DNA from: Clostridium sp. UBA6758
Lineage (GTDB): Bacteria; Bacillota; Clostridia; Clostridiales; Clostridiaceae
Reading direction: 5' to 3'
NCBI GenBank assembly: GCA_002453475.1
Contig: DKGY01000116.1
Coordinates: forward strand, 144,865-156,805
DNA length: 11,941 bases
Part shown: one piece after another, positions 6,912 to 11,941 of the stretch
Layout of the letters: the number at the start of each line of letters is the position of its first letter
Position numbering within the stretch: position 1 is the stretch's first letter
Program-made: the position numbers and the translations under genes
The notes under the pieces: generated by a model
Seen by the model: only the letters and a program-made list of their open reading frames with translations
Told to the model about the DNA's origin: nothing
The model's database searches: none

Positions 6912-6957
6912 AAAAATATAGTTTTGAAATTAATATTAATTTCAAAACTATATTTTT
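6912..6957 (-). terminator. 46-nt perfect palindromic terminator after spoIVA
   Basis: Perfect palindrome with 23-bp arms (core GAAATTAATATTAATTTC) ending in T-runs on both strands. It starts 28 nt after the spoIVA stop. It is very A/T-rich, with only two G-C pairs per arm, but the stem length and U-tract fit an intrinsic terminator. Symmetry would allow action in both directions. Confidence 0.78.
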
Positions 6958-6985
6958 GAATTTGAAGAAAAAGCTTTATTATTCA

Positions 6986-8464
6986 TTAGATAATTATGCA
7001 GATAAGTCCACCATTTCCCTCATTAATAATTTTTTGAAGTGTTTTCTGAAGTTTAATTTGAACATCCTCAGGCATTTTGTAAAGTTTATTTTGAAGCCCT
7101 TCTTTAACTAGTTCTTCTAAAGACTTGCCAAACATGTTACTTTGCCAAATTTGCGATGGATCATTTTCAAATTGCTCCAGAATTGATTTATAGAACTCTT
7201 CACTTTGCTTTTCACTACCCATTATTGGTTGAATTTCCGTTTCAATATCAGCTTTAATTAAATGCAGTGATGGAGCTGAAGCTTTTAGTTTAACTCCATA
7301 TTGATTGCCCTTTTTAACAATTTCAGGCTCTTCTAACTTCATTTCAGTAAGTTGTGGTGCAACTAGACCATAACCAGTTTCATTAACCTCCTTCAACGCT
7401 TCCTCAACCTTATCATATTCTATTTTAGCCTTATAGAAATTCTCCATAATGTTTAATAAATCATTTTCATTTTTTATATCAGTATTACAAATCTCTCCAA
7501 GAATTTTATAGAATAATTCATGTTTTGGATTAATATCCACACAGGAAGTACCTTCTCCCATATTCATTTCTTTAACTTTTATGTCTGATAAGAATTCAAT
7601 TCCTTTAAAGGCATCAAGGCATCTCTTAACATCTCTAACTTTATAGATATCTTTACACATGGCTTTTAGAATAGTCATTATGTTTACCTTTAACCAATGA
7701 GATGAATTTAAACTCTCCATCCACTGAGGCATATCAATATTTATTTCTTTTATTGGGAACTCTCTTAATACTGTATCAAATATTTCTGTAATTTCATTAT
7801 TTCCTATATTCATTACATCCATAATTTTTACAGGTACATCATACTTTTCTTCTAGTTCCCTTTGTAGTTCTTTGCTCTCCTCTGAATTAGGATTTACAGT
7901 GTTTAGAATGATTATAAATGGCTTATTTATCTCTTTAAGCTCCTTTATAACTCTCTCCTCAGCATCTACATAATCCTCTCTATCTAAGCCTGTAATACTT
8001 CCGTCTGTAGTTACAACTATGCCTATTGTAGAGTGATCTGTTATTACCTTCTTAGTTCCTATTTCTGCTGCTTGCTCAAATGGAATTTCATAATCATGCC
8101 ATGGAGTAGAAACCATTTTAGGGGCATCAGCCTCTGTATATCCTAATGCATTCTTTACTATATATCCAACACAGTCAACCATTCTAACTTTAAATTTTAC
8201 TCCATCCTCAAACTGAATTTCTACAGCCTCATTAGGAACAAATTTAGGTTCTGTAGTATGAATAGATTTTCCTGATCCACTCTGTGGCAATTCATCTTTT
8301 GCTCTGTCCTTCTTATGAGGATTTTCTATGTTCGGTATAACCATTAGTTCCATGAACTTTTTAATAAAAGTAGATTTACCTGTTCTAACTGGTCCTACTA
8401 CCCCTACATATATATCCCCTTGAGTTCTTTCTGCTATATCTTTATATATATCAAAATTTTCCAA
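6986..8464 (-). CDS. spoIVA: Stage IV sporulation protein A, spore-coat morphogenetic ATPase
   Basis: SpoIVA polymerises with ATP hydrolysis on the forespore surface in the mother cell, forming the base for coat assembly; it is also needed for the cortex. I choose TTG at 8464, with GGGAGGG 5 nt upstream. This gives 492 residues, the Bacillus length, and starts (M)ENFDIYKDIAERT. In this numbering the Walker A GPVRTGKST has Lys30, the sensor threonines are Thr70 and Thr71 in HTTEPKF, and Asp97 is in MVDCVGY, all at the Bacillus positions. The C-terminus, involved in membrane targeting in Bacillus, is INEGNGGLICIII. An upstream in-frame ATG (8494) would add ten residues containing the ribosome-binding site and is unlikely. 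A candidate sigma-E promoter lies upstream, and a 46-nt palindrome ends the transcript. Confidence 0.97.
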   Translation of the reverse strand: MENFDIYKDIAERTQGDIYVGVVGPVRTGKSTFIKKFMELMVIPNIENPHKKDRAKDELPQSGSGKSIHTTEPKFVPNEAVEIQFEDGVKFKVRMVDCVGYIVKNALGYTEADAPKMVSTPWHDYEIPFEQAAEIGTKKVITDHSTIGIVVTTDGSITGLDREDYVDAEERVIKELKEINKPFIIILNTVNPNSEESKELQRELEEKYDVPVKIMDVMNIGNNEITEIFDTVLREFPIKEINIDMPQWMESLNSSHWLKVNIMTILKAMCKDIYKVRDVKRCLDAFKGIEFLSDIKVKEMNMGEGTSCVDINPKHELFYKILGEICNTDIKNENDLLNIMENFYKAKIEYDKVEEALKEVNETGYGLVAPQLTEMKLEEPEIVKKGNQYGVKLKASAPSLHLIKADIETEIQPIMGSEKQSEEFYKSILEQFENDPSQIWQSNMFGKSLEELVKEGLQNKLYKMPEDVQIKLQKTLQKIINEGNGGLICIII

Positions 8465-8518
8465 GGCTACCCTCCCGCAACTACATATTAACATTATATA
8501 TATATTGATATAAAATTC

Positions 8519-8548
8519 ATATTATGCCTTAATAAAATAAAAAAGTTC
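8519..8548 (-). promoter_or_regulatory. Candidate sigma-E promoter of spoIVA
   Basis: Minus strand: GAACTTTT (8548-8541), a 14-nt spacer and CATAATAT (8526-8519). Each matches 6 of 8 positions of the recalled Bacillus sigma-E consensus (KMATATTT, N13-15, CATACAHT). Transcription would start near 8511, about 47 nt before the TTG start. spoIVA is a known sigma-E gene in Bacillus, so position and expectation agree. The -35 box lies within the 3' arm of the preceding terminator. Confidence 0.5.
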
Positions 8549-8576
8549 TCCTTTTTATTTTAAAAGGAAAACTTTT
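8531..8576 (-). terminator. Rho-independent terminator of the VanY-type gene
   Basis: On the minus strand AAAAGTTTTCCTTTT pairs with AAAAGGAGAACTTTT over 15 bp (one G-U) around a 6-nt loop AAAATA, followed by TTATTTTATT. It begins 26 nt after the carboxypeptidase stop and separates it from spoIVA. Confidence 0.85.
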
Positions 8577-8602
8577 AATACTTGATATAGTTTTAAATTA
8601 AA

Positions 8603-9547
8603 CTATTCACTTTTAGCATAATCAAGTAATTCTTCTAAGGTCAAGCCCTTATCGTGACAAAGTTTACTGATAGTTTTATTTCCAACATATCTATAATGCC
8701 ATGGCTCATATTTATAGCCTGTTATATCTTCTTTAGTCTTGGTATACCTTAAGATAAAACCATACTTATATGCATTTTCTAAAGCCCAAGCACCCTCTTT
8801 TGTATTTTCAAAGGATTGGTTTAATTCAAAAGACATATCACTGCTGGTAATATCAATGGCTAATCCAAGTTGATGTTCGCTTTCACCAGGCTTTGCAACA
8901 TATTCACTATGCTTACTATTTTTATTTTGAATCTCTTCATTGTAAATATATACCTGAGACTCATATCCCCTAAATCCATTACTTAAAAATAGATTCATGC
9001 CCTCTGCTTGAGCATCATAAAACATCTGCTCTAAATCCTTAACCATAGTCGCACTAACTAAGTTTTTTTCATTGCTTCTTTCAGATACTAAGTTGATATT
9101 AGGAATAACTAAATTATCTGGCATATAATCCTTAGAAAGTAGATTTCCTTTATTTACCAATGTATATAACCCTGTTGTATCACTATTAATAATTTCTTTT
9201 ATTTCATCTATATCTTCTTTTGTTAAGGTAGAGCTAACCATAGAATCACTTAAATCAGGTGCTTCTTCTAAATTGCCATATTCATTGCCACTACTACCCC
9301 TAGAAGGTGTTGTTTTTCCTGCATTATAATTAGAAGTTTCACTCTCATAATCATTGTTTAATATATTAGCTACATCAAGGACTTTTGAATCTTCCTTTAG
9401 TACAAGTCCAATCATTATACCAACTAAAAATAATAAACCTATAATTATTGTAGTTCCCTTATTAAACCCTGATTTCTTTTTATAGAAAATATCCTGCTTT
9501 TTATAAAATGCATTTTTTCTCTTTTGATAGCTTTTATTATTCAACAT
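8603..9547 (-). CDS. Membrane-anchored VanY-family D,D-carboxypeptidase
   Basis: Zinc peptidases of this family (peptidase M15B, VanY/DdcY-like) remove the terminal D-alanine from peptidoglycan stem peptides. The 314-residue protein starts with a lysine-rich cytosolic stretch, then one hydrophobic segment at about 32-50 with no obvious signal-peptidase site, so it is probably anchored with the catalytic part outside. A low-complexity Ser/Gly/Asn-rich linker (about 70-95) follows. The catalytic domain has SNGFRGYESQ, the zinc motif SEHQLGLAID with His225 and Asp232, and EPWHYRYVG with Glu281 and His284. The ATG at 9547 has AGGAGG 13 nt upstream, a rather long spacing. It has its own promoter and terminator between gpsA and spoIVA. 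There is no vanRS-like pair or vanA/B ligase nearby, so a wall-remodelling or sporulation role is likelier than glycopeptide resistance. Confidence 0.9.
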   Translation of the reverse strand: MLNNKSYQKRKNAFYKKQDIFYKKKSGFNKGTTIIIGLLFLVGIMIGLVLKEDSKVLDVANILNNDYESETSNYNAGKTTPSRGSSGNEYGNLEEAPDLSDSMVSSTLTKEDIDEIKEIINSDTTGLYTLVNKGNLLSKDYMPDNLVIPNINLVSERSNEKNLVSATMVKDLEQMFYDAQAEGMNLFLSNGFRGYESQVYIYNEEIQNKNSKHSEYVAKPGESEHQLGLAIDITSSDMSFELNQSFENTKEGAWALENAYKYGFILRYTKTKEDITGYKYEPWHYRYVGNKTISKLCHDKGLTLEELLDYAKSE

Positions 9548-9570
9548 ACGTTTTTGTTAGCCTCCTACCT

Positions 9571-9597
9571 TTATTTTCAATATTTCATTGAAAATAA
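9571..9597 (-). promoter_or_regulatory. Leader hairpin just before the carboxypeptidase Shine-Dalgarno
   Basis: Perfect 10-bp inverted repeat (TTATTTTCAA and TTGAAAATAA, 7-nt loop). In the transcript it ends one base before the AGGTAGGAGG ribosome-binding region. It lacks a U-tract, so it is not a terminator; it may stabilise the mRNA, tune translation or be a DNA operator. Confidence 0.45.
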
Positions 9598-9626
9598 ACT
9601 TAATTCTCATTTATCTAATTTATATC

Positions 9627-9654
9627 ATTATATCAAATATTAATCTATTCTCAA
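9627..9654 (-). promoter_or_regulatory. Candidate promoter of the carboxypeptidase gene
   Basis: Minus strand: TTGAGA (9654-9649), a 16-nt spacer and a perfect TATAAT (9632-9627), 80 nt before the ATG and 28 nt after the gpsA stop. I see no convincing terminator after gpsA, so read-through from gpsA may also supply this gene. Confidence 0.55.
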
Positions 9655-9681
9655 AATAAAATATTTAAATTAAATAAATGT

Positions 9682-10686
9682 TTATAATTTAATGCTTTCA
9701 TCTTTATATTTTCTTCCCATTAATTCCATTACGCACTCTTTAGCATTCTTACCATTAAAAAGAAGTTCATACAACGCAGTGGTTATTGGCATATCTACAC
9801 CTGTTTTAGACTTTAATTCGTAAAAGGCTTTAACAGCCTCAATTCCCTCTATGACCATGCCTATCTCTTTTATAGCTTCTTCCATTGTCTTTCCACTTCC
9901 AATTAAAATTCCCGCTCTTCTATTTCTACTATGCATACTTGTACAAGTAACTATTAAGTCACCCATTCCTGTAAGCCCATAGAATGTCTCTGCTTTTCCT
10001 GAAAGCTTAGTTCCAACCCTTATTATTTCACTCATTCCTCTTGTCATTAAAGCTGCCTTTGTATTATCTCCATATCCAATACCATCTGAAATACCAGCAG
10101 CAAGAGCAATTATATTTTTAAACGCTCCACCTATTTCAACTCCAATTAGGTCATTATTCGTATAAACTCTAAATGTATTATTACTGAATATATCTTGGAT
10201 TTTTTTTGCAGCTTCCATATCCTTTGACGCTACAGTTACTGTAGTAGGTATATCCCTTGCTACTTCTTCTGCATGACTAGGACCTGATAGAACTACTATA
10301 GGATGATCCTTTATTTCATCTTCAATTATTTCTGACATTCTTTTTAATGTATGATTTTCTATTCCCTTAGCTACAGTTACAATTATTTCATCACCTTTAA
10401 GAAAAGGTTCTATTTTTTTCGAAATCTCTCTAATAGCCTTTGAAGGTACTGCAAGAACTATTATGTTACTATTCTTTATAGTTTCTTCAAGATCACCATA
10501 GGCAGTAACTTTTTCTGGTATGGTAATTCCCTTAAGATACTTTGTATTTTCTCTTTCTATATTAATATCATTAACTGTGCTTTCACTATGGCACCATACA
10601 GAACATTCTAATCCTTTCTTAGAAAGTAATATAGCTAAAGCGGTACCAAAACTTCCTCCTCCTATAAATGAAATCTTATTCACCAT
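9682..10686 (-). CDS. gpsA: NAD(P)-dependent glycerol-3-phosphate dehydrogenase
   Basis: Reduces dihydroxyacetone phosphate to sn-glycerol-3-phosphate, the backbone precursor of membrane phospholipids, in the cytosol. The 334 residues have a Rossmann start ISFIGGGSFGTALA (5-18), the VAKGIE motif with Lys107, LSGPSHAEEV (133-142), the catalytic Lys190 in GGAFKNIIALAAG, and SRNRRAG (253-259) in the dinucleotide-binding region. The start is ambiguous: the ATG at 10686 is directly followed by GTG at 10683, and the AGGG upstream is only 2 nt from the ATG but 5 nt from the GTG, so the GTG (333 residues, MNKISF) may be the real start. In many clostridia plsY (glycerol-3-phosphate acyltransferase) lies between der and gpsA; here that gap is 138 nt and holds no gene. 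Confidence 0.96.
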   Translation of the reverse strand: MVNKISFIGGGSFGTALAILLSKKGLECSVWCHSESTVNDINIERENTKYLKGITIPEKVTAYGDLEETIKNSNIIVLAVPSKAIREISKKIEPFLKGDEIIVTVAKGIENHTLKRMSEIIEDEIKDHPIVVLSGPSHAEEVARDIPTTVTVASKDMEAAKKIQDIFSNNTFRVYTNNDLIGVEIGGAFKNIIALAAGISDGIGYGDNTKAALMTRGMSEIIRVGTKLSGKAETFYGLTGMGDLIVTCTSMHSRNRRAGILIGSGKTMEEAIKEIGMVIEGIEAVKAFYELKSKTGVDMPITTALYELLFNGKNAKECVMELMGRKYKDESIKL

Positions 10687-10722
10687 ATCCCTGCTTTCTT
10701 AAATTATATATTTAATTCTATA

Positions 10723-10764
10723 AAATAATGAGAATAAATATTATATTATTTATTCTCATTATTT
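10723..10764 (-). terminator. Inverted-repeat terminator between der and gpsA
   Basis: Perfect 18-bp inverted repeat (arms 10723-10740 and 10747-10764, 6-nt loop) with a GAGAAT/ATTCTC core and a TTTATAGAATT tail on the minus strand. It lies 60 nt after the der stop. The U-tract is modest, so termination may be partial, with read-through into gpsA. An isolated TATAAT lies at about 10703-10708 beyond it, but without a convincing -35 box. Confidence 0.65.
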
Positions 10765-10824
10765 ATATTAATTCCTTCATAATTTACTGAAAATACATTT
10801 GCAACAGAGAATAAAAATATTTTA

Positions 10825-11941
10825 CTAATCTTCTTTTCTCTTTCTAAATATAATTTTTATTCCAGTACCTTTAAAATCAAAACTTTCCCTTAACTTATTC
10901 TCTAAATATCTCTCATAAGAGAAATGTAATAAGGCCGGGTCATTCACAAAAAATATAAATGTAGGCGGTTTTATATCAACTTGAGTTACATAGTAAATCT
11001 TAAGTCTTCTTAATGCCACTACTGGTGGTTCATTCATAAGTACAGCCTTACTTACTACATCATTTAATACTCCTGTAGCTATCCTCTTAGTATAATTATT
11101 GTAGCACTCTTTAGCTACATTTAAAACTTTGTTTACCCTTTGACCTGTTAAAGCAGATATAAACAGATAATTAGCATACGGCATAAAAGATAATCCTCTA
11201 CCGATTCTAGTTTTATAATCATTCATAGTCTTATCATCTTTTTCAATCAAGTCCCATTTATTAACTATTACAACTATAGCCTTATTAAGTTCATGGGCAT
11301 ATCCTATAATCTTTTCATCTTGATCACTTAGCTCTTCTGTAGCATCAAGAATCAATATACACACATCTGCTCTCTCTATGGCTGTAAGAGTTCTTATAAC
11401 ACTATATCTTTCTATTTCTTCCTTAATCTTACTTTTTCTTCTCAATCCTGCAGTATCTATTAATATAAATTTACCCTCTTCAGTTTCTAATTTACTATCA
11501 ATAGCATCCCTTGTGGTACCTGGAATATTACTTACTATATTTCTATTTTCACCTAATAACTTATTTATAAGTGATGACTTTCCAACATTAGGCTTACCGA
11601 CCATGGCAATTTTTATGTAATCTTCATCTTCTTCACTACTTCCTAACTCATCAAAATGAGCTACAACTTCATCTAGCATATCGCCAAGACCTAGTGCTTG
11701 AGTAGCTGAAATAGTTACCGGATTACCTATACCTAAGTTATAAAACTCATAAGCATTATCTTCTAATTCTCTTCTATCAATTTTATTTACTACTAATGTT
11801 ATTGGTTTTCCTGATTTTCTAAGCATTTGTGCTACTTCATAATCTGATGGATGAAGACCGGCTTTACCATCTACTATAAATATAATTACATCTGCAGTTT
11901 CTATAGCAATATTTGCTTGCCTTCTCATTTGAACCATTATA
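10825..11941 (-). CDS. der: Ribosome-assembly GTPase Der (EngA), 5' end outside window
   Basis: Der is an essential GTPase with two tandem G domains and a C-terminal KH-like domain, acting in 50S subunit maturation. About 370 codons are visible and the frame is open to the window edge, so the Met encoded at 11937 is internal; family members have about 436-440 residues, so roughly 68 are missing. Counting from that Met: the rest of G domain 1 has NKID (51-54) and ISATQALG. G domain 2 has the P-loop GKPNVGKSS (114-122), PGTTRD (139-144), [10 protein letters not shown] (161-170), NKWD (226-229) and ISALTGQ. The KH-like tail ends in a basic [11 protein letters not shown]. The missing part should hold the first P-loop. 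Followed by an inverted-repeat terminator. Confidence 0.96.
   Translation of the reverse strand, partial: IMVQMRRQANIAIETADVIIFIVDGKAGLHPSDYEVAQMLRKSGKPITLVVNKIDRRELEDNAYEFYNLGIGNPVTISATQALGLGDMLDEVVAHFDELGSSEEDEDYIKIAMVGKPNVGKSSLINKLLGENRNIVSNIPGTTRDAIDSKLETEEGKFILIDTAGLRRKSKIKEEIERYSVIRTLTAIERADVCILILDATEELSDQDEKIIGYAHELNKAIVVIVNKWDLIEKDDKTMNDYKTRIGRGLSFMPYANYLFISALTGQRVNKVLNVAKECYNNYTKRIATGVLNDVVSKAVLMNEPPVVALRRLKIYYVTQVDIKPPTFIFFVNDPALLHFSYERYLENKLRESFDFKGTGIKIIFRKRKED

Noticed and set aside
6613..6912. Plus-strand open frame of 99 codons reaching into the ansA-spoIVA gap
   Set aside because: Its first third is antisense to the asparaginase start and the rest is A/T-rich intergenic DNA with a terminator and promoter; no ribosome-binding site or recognisable protein.
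8603..9547. Glycopeptide-resistance locus
   Set aside because: Only a VanY-like peptidase is present; there is no vanRS two-component pair, D-Ala-D-Lac or D-Ala-D-Ser ligase, VanH or VanX nearby.
1..11941. CRISPR array, tRNA/rRNA, insertion sequence, phage or defence system
   Set aside because: No direct-repeat arrays, conserved RNA gene sequences, transposase or integrase motifs, or foreign-looking base composition were seen; all genes are housekeeping, wall or sporulation functions in plausible order.

Overview
The window is low-GC, A/T-rich DNA in which every convincing gene lies on the minus strand. Gene content (SpoIVA, RemA, a VanY-type peptidase, a guanine riboswitch) and the order yicC-remA-gmk-rpoZ-coaBC-priA point to an endospore-forming Firmicute, most likely a Clostridium sensu stricto relative. 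There is no sign of plasmid, phage, transposon, CRISPR or tRNA/rRNA material. No gene-free stretch exceeds 300 bases; the longest gaps (about 270 nt) hold terminators, promoters and leaders.

Reading in the direction of transcription (right to left): the 5'-truncated ribosome-assembly GTPase der (11941-10825) ends before an 18-bp inverted-repeat terminator. Then follow gpsA (glycerol-3-phosphate dehydrogenase), a membrane-anchored VanY-type D,D-carboxypeptidase with its own promoter and terminator, and spoIVA (spore-coat morphogenetic ATPase), which starts at TTG behind a candidate sigma-E promoter and ends at a 46-nt perfect palindrome. A cytosolic L-asparaginase follows with its own promoter. 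After it comes a purine permease gene (pbuG type) behind a complete guanine-riboswitch attenuator: promoter, aptamer, antiterminator and terminator can all be traced. This gene ends at a 44-nt palindromic terminator.

The last block is a compact housekeeping operon, yicC-remA-gmk-rpoZ-coaBC, with gaps of 1-16 nt or short overlaps and a sigma-A promoter ahead of yicC. It makes an RNase-family protein, a DNA-binding regulator, guanylate kinase, the omega subunit of RNA polymerase and the bifunctional coenzyme A enzyme. A strong hairpin at the coaBC stop separates it from priA (primosomal helicase), which runs off the left edge. Guanine metabolism links two blocks: the permease is controlled by guanine, and gmk converts GMP to GDP.

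I see no undescribed multi-gene system here. The most informative items are the guanine riboswitch with unusual loop and junction bases, two gene starts that a naive ORF call gets wrong (pbuG and spoIVA), a candidate sigma-E promoter lying within a terminator, and overlapping palindromes at the priA ribosome-binding site.
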